Shown here: one piece after another, positions 40,525 to 49,556 of the stretch
Numbering within the stretch: the stretch's first letter is position 1
Layout of the letters: the number at the start of each line of letters is the position of its first letter
Source of the DNA: an uncultured bacterium
Lineage (GTDB): Bacteria; Planctomycetota; UBA1135; GCA-002686595
Direction of reading: 5' to 3'
Assembly (NCBI GenBank): GCA_938083085.1
Contig: CALLKX010000052.1
Coordinates: 1 to 64,000 of the forward strand
DNA: 64,000 nt
The notes under the pieces: generated by a model
Database searches by the model: none
What the model saw: only the letters and a program-made list of their open reading frames with translations
Told to the model about the DNA's origin: nothing
Made by a program: the position numbers and the translations under genes

Positions 40525-42111
40525 ATGAACGACCTGATCAAAACTCTACTGGGCCAGCTCCGAGACTCCAGCGCATCCGTGCGCTGGGCCCTCGGCGCGT
40601 GCCTGGGACTCGCGGTCCTCACCAGCGCCTTCTTCACCTGGCAGGCGCGGAACCCGCACTTCGTGGTGCTGGCCGCCGACCTCGACACCCAGCAGTTCAA
40701 CAAGGCTGTCTCTGCGCTCTCGCAGGCCGGGATCCGGTACGAGACCACGCTCGGCGCACCGCCCTACCTGATCCGCGTCGAAGAGTCGGAGCAGTTCACC
40801 GCGAGGCAAGCGATCCACAACAAGGGTGGCTACCTCAACAGCGAGCGCGGGATCAACGGCTCACTGGACGGATCGAGCACGGTCTTCCTTGGAAGCCAGG
40901 AGCGTCAGCAGCGAACCGAGAAGCGCCGCTGGGAGGAACTCGAGTTGCAGCTGGAGGGGATGGACTTCATTGCGAAGGCCAAGGTCCTCGCGTCTGGGAC
41001 CACGGACTCACCGCTGGTCCCAAGGAAGGTGTCAGATCGCGGCGTGAGCGTCGTCCTGAATGTCCACGGCCTCTACACGCCCAGCGCCGCCCAGACGCAG
41101 TCCATGGTCGGACTGATCCGGAACGCCACCAACGTGGACCCGAGCAGGATCACCATCGTCGACCAGTACTCCAACTCCCTCTACGACGGCTTGACCAGCG
41201 ACGGTCGCGACACGCTCAGGGGCCTGGCCGATAAGGAAGGGAGCATCGGAACTCGCCGCGCCCAGGCGCACCTCGACCAGCTCTTCGGCCCGGGCCTCGC
41301 AACGGCCACGGTGACAGCCGCCTTCGAGCACATCCAAGAGGAGTCCATCTCGGAGCAGCTCGAGCCGGCCAAGAAGCCGCGTTCAGAACGCTCCAGGGTG
41401 ACGGAGACCAGCGACTTCAGGCAGAAGGTCGGCGGGCCGCTCGGCGTCTCGCGGAACATCCAAGGCTCCACGAACAACCAGGTCGCTGGGGCTGAGGCCC
41501 TGCCCTCCACCTCGAGCGTCAGCGAAGAGGAGGCCGCCTATGCCTTCGGCAGCAAGCTGACCCGCCGTGTCGCTCAGCAGTTCCAGCTCGCGAGGTTGAC
41601 GGTCAATGTGGCTGTGGACGAGTCGATCGAGGACCAGCTCGAGGTCGCCGTCGCCCAGGTCAAGAACATCGTCGGCTTCGACGCGACCCGTGGCGACGCC
41701 ATGGCGCAGTCGGTGGTGCGCTTCCCCCACCTCGAGCGGGCCACCGACGGCGCAGTGACAATGCCCGTTCAGGAGCCCACGCCCGAACCCACCAGCCCCC
41801 TTGTCTTCAAGGCACTCGAGCACGGCCTGGAGATCCTCGTGGGGATCGCCTTCCTCTTCATGCTTGGCAAGAGCCTCAAGGGCGCGCGCTCGGCCGGCGA
41901 AGCCGCCGAGGGAATCGGCGCCGGCGGCAGCGAGAGCTCGCCCGGCCGAAGCTCGGCCCAGAGCGAAGGCGCCAACGAAGAGGTCGACCTCGACGCGCTG
42001 GCCCGAGCGCATATCGAGGAACTGCTCCAGAGCGAGCCCGAGCGCGTCAGCGCCCTGCTCTCTCGCTGGGCACTGTCGGAAGAACGATTCGCCGAGACGA
42101 GCTCCAACTGA
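40525..42111 (+). CDS. fliF: FliF, MS-ring protein
   Basis: A 528-residue inner-membrane ring protein. First membrane segment about 19-38; YscJ-like ring-building motifs follow (ALSQAGIRYETTLGAPPYLI, AKVLASG, ARQAIHNKGGYL). The second segment is near 430-450, then a cytoplasmic tail (ending about EELLQSEPERVSALLSRW) that binds FliG. Normal length and order. Confidence 0.96.
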   Translation: MNDLIKTLLGQLRDSSASVRWALGACLGLAVLTSAFFTWQARNPHFVVLAADLDTQQFNKAVSALSQAGIRYETTLGAPPYLIRVEESEQFTARQAIHNKGGYLNSERGINGSLDGSSTVFLGSQERQQRTEKRRWEELELQLEGMDFIAKAKVLASGTTDSPLVPRKVSDRGVSVVLNVHGLYTPSAAQTQSMVGLIRNATNVDPSRITIVDQYSNSLYDGLTSDGRDTLRGLADKEGSIGTRRAQAHLDQLFGPGLATATVTAAFEHIQEESISEQLEPAKKPRSERSRVTETSDFRQKVGGPLGVSRNIQGSTNNQVAGAEALPSTSSVSEEEAAYAFGSKLTRRVAQQFQLARLTVNVAVDESIEDQLEVAVAQVKNIVGFDATRGDAMAQSVVRFPHLERATDGAVTMPVQEPTPEPTSPLVFKALEHGLEILVGIAFLFMLGKSLKGARSAGEAAEGIGAGGSESSPGRSSAQSEGANEEVDLDALARAHIEELLQSEPERVSALLSRWALSEERFAETSSN

Positions 42112-42123
42112 TCAGGAACTGCC

Positions 42124-43161
42124 TTGTCTAACCAGAACGAACCCAACCCCGAGGGCACCAGCGGTGCCCAGCGGGCCGCCGCCTTCCTCCTCAGCCTGGA
42201 GAAGACCGTGAGCGCCGAGGTCATGCGAAACCTCGACCCCAAGGTCGTCTCAAAGATCGCCGAGGCCATGACCGACCTTGACCCCAACCTCTGCTCGGTC
42301 AACGCCGTGGACGGCCTCTACCGAGACCTCGCCCGGACGTTCCATCAACGGACAGGTGTTCGGCCCCAGGACGACTTCGAGCTCTACGCCCTGCTGGAGT
42401 CCTCGTACGGCGACTCCGAGGCAGAGCGGGTCCTCACCGAGATCCACGATCGGCGCCGCCGCGAGCAGCCATTCGCCTTCCTCGAGGCAGCGCCCTCCAG
42501 CCTCGCTGCGCGGGTCCTCAAGGAGGAGTCGCCTGGCGTCGTCGGGCTGATCCTGAGCCACGTGGCGCCGTCCACCTCCGCGGAGGTGCTCGCGACGTTT
42601 GACGACGACACCACCCTCGAGATCGTGCGTCGCATGACGACCGTGACGCCTCCTGGTATCGAGACGATGCTCACCATCGCCGACGACCTGCAGGAGCGGA
42701 TCCGAGAGGCCAGCCTCGTGCCCGCACCTCGCGCCCAGGAGGACAGCCTCCGAACCGTGGCCGACATGCTCACCTTCGCCGACACCGAGGTGGAGCACAA
42801 CGTCCTCACCGGGCTCGAAGCAGAGGATGACATCGTCGCAAGCCAGGTCCGGGAGTTCATGTTCACGTGGGAGGACCTGTCCTCGATCGAGAAGCGCGCG
42901 ATGCAGAAGATCCTCGCGTCCGTCGACACAAGGACGCTCTCCATCGCCCTCAAGGCGTGCTCGAGCGAGGTCTTCGAGAACGTGATGAACAACCTCTCCT
43001 CGCGTGTCCGCGAGATGGTCATCGACGAGAAGGACCTCCTCGGCTCCATGCCCATGAGCGATGTCCTGGTCGCACGCTCCGAGATCATGAACGCGGTCCG
43101 CGCACTCATGGACAGCGGCGAATTCAGCCCGGCTCGCGCCGGCGAGGAACTGGTGGATTGA
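42124..43161 (+). CDS. fliG: FliG, flagellar rotor/switch protein
   Basis: A 345-residue C-ring protein: the N-terminal domain binds FliF, the C-terminal torque helix meets MotA. The torque region is present (SSRVREMVIDEKDLLGSMPM) with the charged residues expected for rotor-stator contact. The start is TTG at 42124, 12 bases after fliF; no ATG is available nearby that retains the N-terminal domain. Confidence 0.95.
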   Translation: MSNQNEPNPEGTSGAQRAAAFLLSLEKTVSAEVMRNLDPKVVSKIAEAMTDLDPNLCSVNAVDGLYRDLARTFHQRTGVRPQDDFELYALLESSYGDSEAERVLTEIHDRRRREQPFAFLEAAPSSLAARVLKEESPGVVGLILSHVAPSTSAEVLATFDDDTTLEIVRRMTTVTPPGIETMLTIADDLQERIREASLVPAPRAQEDSLRTVADMLTFADTEVEHNVLTGLEAEDDIVASQVREFMFTWEDLSSIEKRAMQKILASVDTRTLSIALKACSSEVFENVMNNLSSRVREMVIDEKDLLGSMPMSDVLVARSEIMNAVRALMDSGEFSPARAGEELVD

Positions 43162-43164
43162 CCG

Positions 43165-43752
43165 ATGCTTAGACTCCGCTCCATCCCCATCCCCGCTTCA
43201 CACCGCGTGAAGATCCAGACCGCGACCCTCCCGGTCGCGGCCACACCGAGCCAGCTGCCCTTCGACAGACTGGTCAGGCAAACAGGAGAGGCGCTCCATG
43301 AGGAGCTGCACAACTCCGCACGTGACCGCGCCCACTCCCAGGCGGTCCGGCGCGCCTGCGGCGCCCTTGAGCAGGCAGGCGCGGACCTCGTGACAGCACG
43401 AGAGACCGCCGAAGGCGCCCTGGCGGCCGATGCCGTCCACCTTGCGGTCGAGATCGCACGCCAGCTGCTGCGGATCGAGATCTCCGAGCAGAACTACGGC
43501 CTCGAGGAGATCGTCCGTTCGACCCTCGCGGCGTCCGAGATCAAGCGTGGCCGGTGCGTCGTCCGCCTGCACCCCGACGACGTGGCCGCCCTTGAGGGCG
43601 TCACCTTTCGGGACGAGACCGAGATCGCGGCGGACCCCGAGATCGCTCCTGGCACCGTGGTCCTTGAAACCCCGAAGGGGCTGCTCGTCAGGGAGCCCGA
43701 GGCCGTCCTCGAGGACATCCGTGAGCAGCTGCTGCAGGACATCGTCCAATGA
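43165..43752 (+). CDS. fliH: FliH, FliI regulator
   Basis: A 195-residue export-ATPase stator. A helical region (about 35-100) is followed by the C-terminal domain with VEIARQLLRIEI and the LHPDDVAAL and GTVVLETPKGLL blocks typical of FliH/YscL. It overlaps fliI by ATGA. Confidence 0.9.
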   Translation: MLRLRSIPIPASHRVKIQTATLPVAATPSQLPFDRLVRQTGEALHEELHNSARDRAHSQAVRRACGALEQAGADLVTARETAEGALAADAVHLAVEIARQLLRIEISEQNYGLEEIVRSTLAASEIKRGRCVVRLHPDDVAALEGVTFRDETEIAADPEIAPGTVVLETPKGLLVREPEAVLEDIREQLLQDIVQ

Positions 43753-45077
43753 GCTTGCTCGACCTGGACCGATGCGCGCGGACGATCCGTGCCGCGGAGC
43801 GCCCGCTCTATCGGGGCGAAGTGGACGTGGTGGCTGGAGTCCTCGTTGAGGCCACGGGGATCCCCGCCGCCATCGGCGACCTGTGTGAGATTGACCGCGG
43901 CCTCATGGGTCCGATCCAGGCGGAGGTCATCGGCTTCAAGGGTGACCGGACGCTCCTCATGCCCCACGGGGACCTGGTCGGCCTCGCGCCGGGCCAGCCG
44001 GTCCAAGGGCTTGGCCGCGCATTCGGGCTCAACGTCTCCGACGACTTCCTCGGGCGTGTGGTCGACGGATTCGGCCGCCCGCTCGACGGCAGGCCGGCAC
44101 CCGAAGCCGGGCAGCGGCGGCCGATCCGCAAGCACGCCCCCATGCCCATGGAGCGCGCCAGCGTCAACCAGCCGATCGCGACCGGCGTCCGCGCCATCGA
44201 CGGCCTCATGACGCTTGGCTGCGGTCAGCGCGTCGGGATTTTTGCCCGCGCGGGGGTCGGCAAGTCGACCCTCCTGGGTCAGATCACACGCGGCACCGAG
44301 GCCGACGTCGTCGTGGCTTGCCTGGTTGGCGAGCGAGGCCGGGAGGTGCGCGACTTCGTCGAAGACACGGTCGGCGACGCCATGTCGAGGACCGTGCTCG
44401 TCGCGGCCACATCGGATCGGTCACCGCTCGAGCGCCTCACCGCACCCTGGGTCGCGATCACTATCGCCGAGCACTTCCAAGCGCAGGGTAAGAACGTCTT
44501 GCTGGTGGTCGACTCCATCACACGCTTCGCCCACGCCGCACGGGAGGTGGGACTCGCAGCAGGGGAGCCGCCGACGGTGCGCGGCTATCCCCCGAGCTTC
44601 TTCGCCACGGTCCCCCAGCTCCTCGAGCGCATGGGTCGGCTCCAATCCGGGAGCATCACCGGCCTCCTGACCGTCCTGGTAGACGGTGACGAGGACGACG
44701 ACCCGGTCGCCGATGCACTGCGCGGCCTCCTCGATGGTCACATCAGCCTCTCCCCGGAGCTTGCCCGCTCCGGGCACTACCCGGCGATTGACGTGCTCGA
44801 CAGCCTCTCGAGGCTCATGCCTAAGCTCGCCGACAAGCCCCACCAGGCCCGCGCGCGCGCTATCCGCGAGCTGCTCGCGGCGTTCCGCGACGGCCGGGAC
44901 CTCGTCGACGTTGGCGCCTATCAGCCCGGCTCAAACCGCCTGCTCGACATGGCTCTGGAGCGCATGCCGATGATCGAGGCGTTCCTCCGGCAGGACGTCG
45001 ATGACCCGACCGCCCTCGAGGAGACCGTCGCGGTCCTCTCGCTGATCGTCGAGGACGACGAGGCGGCGAGGGCATGA
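43749..45077 (+). CDS. fliI: FliI, flagellum-specific ATPase
   Basis: A 442-residue F1-beta-like export ATPase. Walker A is GVGKSTLL in FARAGVGKS (the usual form is AGSGVGKS). Other blocks: GERGREVRDFVED, LLVVDSITRFAHAAREVGLA, GEPPTVRGYPPSFFATVPQLLERMG. It hexamerises at the export gate with FliH and FliJ. Overlaps both neighbours by 4 bases. Confidence 0.97.
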   Translation: MSLLDLDRCARTIRAAERPLYRGEVDVVAGVLVEATGIPAAIGDLCEIDRGLMGPIQAEVIGFKGDRTLLMPHGDLVGLAPGQPVQGLGRAFGLNVSDDFLGRVVDGFGRPLDGRPAPEAGQRRPIRKHAPMPMERASVNQPIATGVRAIDGLMTLGCGQRVGIFARAGVGKSTLLGQITRGTEADVVVACLVGERGREVRDFVEDTVGDAMSRTVLVAATSDRSPLERLTAPWVAITIAEHFQAQGKNVLLVVDSITRFAHAAREVGLAAGEPPTVRGYPPSFFATVPQLLERMGRLQSGSITGLLTVLVDGDEDDDPVADALRGLLDGHISLSPELARSGHYPAIDVLDSLSRLMPKLADKPHQARARAIRELLAAFRDGRDLVDVGAYQPGSNRLLDMALERMPMIEAFLRQDVDDPTALEETVAVLSLIVEDDEAARA

Positions 45078-45511
45078 CCAGCTTCCGTCTTGGACGCCTG
45101 ATGCGCCTTCGGGAACGTCAGGAGAAGGAGGAGAAGCTCCGCTGGGCCGCGACCTTGAAGGCCGTCTTTGACGCCCGCGAGGATCGAGACGCCGGCCGGG
45201 CAGACCTCGAGCAGGCCCACCGTGACCTGACGGTCGCCCGCGGAGCGGCGCTGAACGCCGGCCGCCGGATGGCGGCCGAGACGACCCTCGACCACCTCAC
45301 CGACCGCAAGCTCGACCAAGAGCAAGCCGTCACCGAGGCCGGCCTGCGCGCTGATGAAGCGCGCGCTCCCTATGACCAGCGTCGGCGCGAAGCCGAAGCG
45401 CTCCGGCGGCTCGAAGAGCGCTGGAAGGCGAGCCGCCGCAAGCGTCGCCGCCGTCGAGAAGACCGAGACCGCCAAGAACACATCGCCCGCCAATCCGGAA
45501 GCTCACAATGA
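45074..45511 (+). CDS. fliJ: FliJ, export chaperone-escort coiled coil
   Basis: A 145-residue, highly charged two-helix coiled coil between fliI and a MotE-like gene. The Arg-rich C-terminus (SRRKRRRRREDRDRQEH) is stronger than usual. Assignment rests on position, length and coiled-coil pattern, since FliJ diverges quickly. Confidence 0.8.
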   Translation: MTSFRLGRLMRLRERQEKEEKLRWAATLKAVFDAREDRDAGRADLEQAHRDLTVARGAALNAGRRMAAETTLDHLTDRKLDQEQAVTEAGLRADEARAPYDQRRREAEALRRLEERWKASRRKRRRRREDRDRQEHIARQSGSSQ

Positions 45512-46284
45512 AGAACGCCCTTAACTACATCACCTACGGCATCTGCGGCGCCGCCATCATGGGCGCGTCGTTCATCGGCTACATCGTCATCAGCGGAACC
45601 CCGGTTCAGGACCTCAAGGGGGTCGGCCCGCTGTTCGCCGGGAACGTCCAGGCCGAGGTCGAGCCCGAGGTCACCCCAGAGGAGATCACCGCACGAGATG
45701 AGCGCGCAGCGGACTCACGCGGGAACCGACAGGTCTTCGCGGACGCCGGGGTTGCGCTCAGCGCCTTCTCGCTGCCGAGCCCGTTCTCGGTCGCTGAATT
45801 GGACGACCTCGAGAAGCGACTCACGACCAAGCTCAGCGCCTTGGAGGCGCGTGAGGGCGATCTAGAGCAACGAGAAGCCGAGGTTGAGCGGACACGTAAC
45901 CACCTCGCTGACCTCGAGGTCGCCCTCGAGCAGCAGCGGTCTGCGCTGCTCGCGCAGAGCGACAACAACGAGGCCCGCGGCGCGGAGCTGGACAACAAGA
46001 GCGGGCAGGTCACCGCCGGGACCACCGAGCTGAAGGCCGATCGCAAGGCCTTCCTGGCAGAGAAGGCCCAGCTCTACGCGGACAACAAGGCGGAGGACGC
46101 GGCCCGGATGCTCGTGAAGGCGGAGGCGCCGATCGGCGCCGCCGAGGTGCTCGTCTTGCTCGACGCCGCTCGCCGGACCGAGCTGCTCGAGCAGATCGAA
46201 ATCCAGCTCCCCGATGAGTTCAAGGCGTACTACGACGCGTTCAACCAGGTCCTGGCTGCGAGGACCGCTGCCAACGCCCGCTGA
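45508..46284 (+). CDS. MotE-like coiled-coil membrane protein
   Basis: A 258-residue protein with one N-terminal membrane segment (about 11-30), a linker, a long coiled coil (about 96-210) and a small C-terminal helical domain (LVKAEAPIGAAEVLVLLDAA) that resembles the MgtE N-domain-like end of MotE. MotE family proteins act in the periplasm as chaperones or structural parts of the stator/motor and are often encoded beside fliJ, as here. Some members were called FliK-adjacent hypothetical. Function inferred from family and position. Confidence 0.65.
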   Translation: MKNALNYITYGICGAAIMGASFIGYIVISGTPVQDLKGVGPLFAGNVQAEVEPEVTPEEITARDERAADSRGNRQVFADAGVALSAFSLPSPFSVAELDDLEKRLTTKLSALEAREGDLEQREAEVERTRNHLADLEVALEQQRSALLAQSDNNEARGAELDNKSGQVTAGTTELKADRKAFLAEKAQLYADNKAEDAARMLVKAEAPIGAAEVLVLLDAARRTELLEQIEIQLPDEFKAYYDAFNQVLAARTAANAR

Positions 46285-46304
46285 GAGGGCTCCCCGCGCC
46301 GCTT

Positions 46305-46323
46305 GGGCCCCCTGAGGGGGCCC
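46305..46323. terminator. Strong hairpin between the flg/fli operon and motA
   Basis: Perfect 8-bp stem (GGGCCCCC with GGGGGCCC, loop TGA), 20 bases after the MotE-like stop. On the plus strand it is followed by GAAAAAAATT, so the expected U-run is replaced by an A-run; a classical intrinsic mechanism is doubtful, but it marks the operon boundary. Confidence 0.4.
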
Positions 46324-46354
46324 GAAAAAAATTCCAAGCAGCGCGCCGGTTCCA

Positions 46355-46382
46355 TCAAGCGATCCCCCCGACCCGTCGATAG
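46355..46382 (+). promoter_or_regulatory. Sigma28 (FliA)-type promoter of motA
   Basis: TCAAG (46355-46359), 15 bases, GTCGATAG (46375-46382): full -35 match, 6 of 8 at the -10. Start near 46389, leader about 27 bases to the motA ATG at 46416. Confidence 0.6.
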
Positions 46383-46415
46383 CAAAGGGCGCGAAGAGCG
46401 CTCCCCTGCACCCCA

Positions 46416-47189
46416 ATGGACTTCAACACAGTCATCGGCGTCGTTCTGGCGTTCATCCTCGTCCTAGGCGCGATGTCAATCGGGCCCGGCGGCGTCGCCG
46501 TGTTCATCCACATCCCGTCGATGATCATCGTCTTCGGCGGGACCACGGCGGTCACGATGCTCGCCTTCCCGCTCTCGGACCTGAAGCCCGTGGCGAAGAT
46601 CATCATGGTCACCGCGGTCCGCAAGGCGCCGACGCCGACCGAGGAGATCGACCGCATCGTCGAGTTCGCCAACCTCGCCCGCAAGGAGGGCCTGCTGGCC
46701 CTGGAGACCAAGCTCCAGCAGGTCGACGACCCCTTCTTCGCGAAGGGTATCCAGCTCGTCATCGACGGCTTCGGCGCGGAGACGGTGCGGGACATCATGG
46801 AGCTCGAGGCCCAGTGGGAGGACGCTCGACACTCCAGCGGCAAGAAGATCCTGGACCAGCTCGGGGCCTTCGCGCCGGCCTTCGGGATGATCGGCACCCT
46901 GGTCGGCCTGGTGCAGATGCTGCAGGACCTGTCCGATCCCAACGGGATCGGGCTCGGCATGGCCACCGCCCTCCTCACCACGCTCTACGGAGCCATGGGA
47001 GCGAACATGGTGTTCCTGCCCATGGCAGGCAAGCTTGAGATGGTCGCCAAGACCAACCAGCAGCTTCGGGCCCTCATGATCGAGGGCACGGTTGCCATTC
47101 AGTCGGGCGAGAAACCGCAGCTCATCAAGGAGAAGCTCAAGGGCTTCCTCTCTCCCCCGATGCGGGACCTGGTCGACGCCAAGGGGTGA
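46416..47189 (+). CDS. motA: MotA, stator ion-channel subunit
   Basis: A 257-residue stator protein with four membrane segments. The conserved block AFAPAFGMIGTLVGLVQML then TALLTTLYGAMGANMVFLPM includes the key Pro and the channel-lining residues. The cytoplasmic loop between segments 2 and 3 contacts FliG. The sequence is closer in feel to the PomA/MotA short form. Ion specificity cannot be decided by eye. Confidence 0.95.
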   Translation: MDFNTVIGVVLAFILVLGAMSIGPGGVAVFIHIPSMIIVFGGTTAVTMLAFPLSDLKPVAKIIMVTAVRKAPTPTEEIDRIVEFANLARKEGLLALETKLQQVDDPFFAKGIQLVIDGFGAETVRDIMELEAQWEDARHSSGKKILDQLGAFAPAFGMIGTLVGLVQMLQDLSDPNGIGLGMATALLTTLYGAMGANMVFLPMAGKLEMVAKTNQQLRALMIEGTVAIQSGEKPQLIKEKLKGFLSPPMRDLVDAKG

Positions 47190-47195
47190 TCCGAG

Positions 47196-47975
47196 ATGGT
47201 CAAGCGGAAGATCAAGATCAAGGAGGTCGAGGACGGCCTCGACGGCGCGCCGATGTGGATCACCACGTTCGTGGACATGGTCTCGTTGCTCGTCACCTTC
47301 TTCATCCTGCTCTACACGTTCTCGACGATCCGGCCCTACGACGCGTTCACCTACCCCAAGAACATCCTCTCGACCTCAGGCCTCTTCAAGGGGTCCTCGA
47401 ACGACACCATCATCGCCCCCGAGGAGGACCTCATGCTCGCCATGGACATCCACCGCGGGTCGCGGGTCCGGCACACGCGGCCTGTCCAACATCTCCGCAA
47501 GAACATGGAAGAGATGGGGCAGATCCTCGAGGAGGACCAGCTGGAGGTCGAGATTCAGGAGGCAGAGGACGGTCTACGGATCAAGTTCGGGCCGGAATCG
47601 AGCTTCAAGCCGGGTGGGGTCATGCCCACCGCAGCACTGATCAAGGCGCTGCGGGAGGTGGGCGAGATGGCGGTGTTCTACCCGGTCCAGATCGTGATCG
47701 AGGGGCACACCGACGACCGCTTCATCGCGACCCGGGACTACCCGAGCGCGGACGACCTCTCCCTCGAACGTGCCCGGGTCGCCAGCGACGTGCTCGCCAC
47801 CGAGGGCAACTACCCGAAGGACCTGATCGCCCTCGAAGCCCACGCAGACTCGGTGCCGCGAGTCGCTGACGCGAGGACGGCGAGCGAGCGCACCGTCAAC
47901 CGCAGGGTGGAGCTCCGCCTGGTCTCAATCAGCAAGGATCTCGATGCGGCCCGAAAGATGAGGACCCAGCGATGA
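47196..47975 (+). CDS. motB: MotB 1, stator subunit with intact OmpA-like domain
   Basis: A 259-residue stator protein: basic cytoplasmic tip, one membrane segment (about 19-42) with the ion-binding Asp in TTFVDMVSLLVTFF, a plug/linker, and an OmpA-like peptidoglycan-binding domain with EGHTDDR and ERTVNRRVELRLV intact. It should anchor the stator to the wall. A second motB follows with a 4-base overlap. Confidence 0.92.
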   Translation: MVKRKIKIKEVEDGLDGAPMWITTFVDMVSLLVTFFILLYTFSTIRPYDAFTYPKNILSTSGLFKGSSNDTIIAPEEDLMLAMDIHRGSRVRHTRPVQHLRKNMEEMGQILEEDQLEVEIQEAEDGLRIKFGPESSFKPGGVMPTAALIKALREVGEMAVFYPVQIVIEGHTDDRFIATRDYPSADDLSLERARVASDVLATEGNYPKDLIALEAHADSVPRVADARTASERTVNRRVELRLVSISKDLDAARKMRTQR

Positions 47976-48688
47976 CCTCGGACGCGGACCAAAAGCTAAA
48001 GGCGAAGGTCGTGATCCGGAAGGTCAAGGGCAAGGGTGCTCCGGCCTACCTCGTGTCCTTCGGCGACATGATGACCCTCATCCTGTGCTTCTTCATCCTC
48101 CTTGTCGCGATGGCGAAGACGCGGAACTTCGGTCTCATGGCGCGGGGCCTGGGGTCCTTCGTGGTCACCGTGCGGTCCATGGGACTCACCGGAGTCCTCG
48201 ACGGGCACGAGCAGCAGGCGATCTTCGAGCAGATGCGGCGGCGCTTCAACCTGCCCCCCGAAGATGACCCCGCGCGGCGCGCGGTCCACGAGGATGCATC
48301 CCTCAAGGAGCTGATCAGAGCCAGCAGCGTCGACAAGCTCGTCCCCCACGACGAGGTGCGGCAGCATCGGATCGCGAGCTTCGGCAACGGCGACGACGAG
48401 TTGGACGACTCTTCGATGCAATACCTGGACGCCCTCGCCGAGGCCCTCCGGCCGCGCTCAGGTCAGACGTTGATCCTCGAGGGCTTCGAACCTGACCGAA
48501 CCACCTCTTACGGCAAGTCCCTGGCCCTCGCTCGAGGCCGCGCCGTCGAGGAATACCTCGTGGCCGAGCACGACTTCGACCCGCAGAGGGTCCGCGTTCG
48601 AACGTGGGCGGACAACTCCTCAGAGACCCGCAGGGCCACCCCACGCGTCGACGGACGCCTCATCTTTCGTTCAGCGGACGACCGCTGA
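47972..48688 (+). CDS. MotB 2, paralogue with degenerate wall-binding domain
   Basis: A 238-residue MotB-like protein. The membrane segment keeps the ion-binding Asp (VSFGDMMTLILCFFILL). The OmpA-like end is eroded: the TDxR element reads EGFEPDRTT and the NRRVEI element reads RVDGRLIF, so peptidoglycan binding is doubtful. Overlap with motB 1 (ATGA) implies coupled expression. One MotA with two MotB variants suggests heteromeric stators, where one B subunit anchors and the other does not. Alternatively it is a specialised stator for other conditions. Confidence 0.85.
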   Translation: MTSDADQKLKAKVVIRKVKGKGAPAYLVSFGDMMTLILCFFILLVAMAKTRNFGLMARGLGSFVVTVRSMGLTGVLDGHEQQAIFEQMRRRFNLPPEDDPARRAVHEDASLKELIRASSVDKLVPHDEVRQHRIASFGNGDDELDDSSMQYLDALAEALRPRSGQTLILEGFEPDRTTSYGKSLALARGRAVEEYLVAEHDFDPQRVRVRTWADNSSETRRATPRVDGRLIFRSADDR

Positions 48689-48729
48689 TTACCAAGTAAG
48701 CGCCCTGCAATCCCGAGGGCCCCAAGACC

Positions 48730-49521
48730 ATGGCTGAAGAAGACAACAACGAGGCGGCCGAGCAGGGCGCCAACGAAGAGGCGAAGGCCCCGAAGAAGGG
48801 CGGCAAGGCCGTGAAGCTCCTCGGGGGCCTCGTGGCCCTCATGGCCACGGGCTCAGTACTCGCGATGATGGCCATCCCGAGCAAGGCCGATCAACCCCGC
48901 ATGACGGGTCCGTTCGAGTTCAAGTTCTTCGAACTGGATGACAATCCGAACGTCGTCACCAACACCCGGGACGACAACTTCAGCCGATACGTCAAGTTCG
49001 AGCCGACCACGACCGTCTTCGCTTACGACGAGGCCTATCCGAGCACGCGCCGCGCTGAGACGGGCTTCCTCACCGCGATGCGCAATGCCATGAGCCGGAT
49101 CGTCGTGAAGTACGAGTTGGATCACATCTTCGAGAACTCCGACGTCTTCAACGAGGAGCTCCGGCAAGCCGCCGAACCGATCCTCTTCCCCGTCTGCTTC
49201 GGTGACGCCAGTTCGTCGTTCATGGCCGACCCTGAGAGCGGCCTGATGCCCGGCGACAGCCAGGAGACCTCGGGGACGTTCCGTGGGGACTTCTACGAGA
49301 ACGTAATCCAGATCGATGGCGCACGCGGAACGCTCCAAATCAACGCGGATGGACTGGTCCAGTCCTTCAACGGCGATGAGCGGAACCTGATGGTCGAGGA
49401 CCGCAACGGCAAGGTGATCTTCGTGGACGTGACCGGCGTCGATGAGACGTACACCGGCAGCATCCAGATCGGCGTCAAGGGCCGGATTCGCAGGCTGACC
49501 GCGACGTTCACCGCCCAGTGA
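48730..49521 (+). CDS. fliL: FliL-like stator-associated protein
   Basis: A 263-residue single-pass protein, longer than typical FliL (about 150-180). Short acidic/basic cytoplasmic N-terminus, a membrane segment (about 27-48), then a large periplasmic domain. The YVKFEPTTTVFAYDE and FLTAMRNAMSRIVVKYELDH regions fit the FliL/stomatin-like domain loosely. Extra length lies in the C-terminal half (GTFRGDFYENVIQIDGARGT and onward). Located between motB and fliM as FliL often is. Confidence 0.72.
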   Translation: MAEEDNNEAAEQGANEEAKAPKKGGKAVKLLGGLVALMATGSVLAMMAIPSKADQPRMTGPFEFKFFELDDNPNVVTNTRDDNFSRYVKFEPTTTVFAYDEAYPSTRRAETGFLTAMRNAMSRIVVKYELDHIFENSDVFNEELRQAAEPILFPVCFGDASSSFMADPESGLMPGDSQETSGTFRGDFYENVIQIDGARGTLQINADGLVQSFNGDERNLMVEDRNGKVIFVDVTGVDETYTGSIQIGVKGRIRRLTATFTAQ

Positions 49522-49556
49522 GGGCAACGAAGCGCGACCCCAGTTAAGGAAGAACA

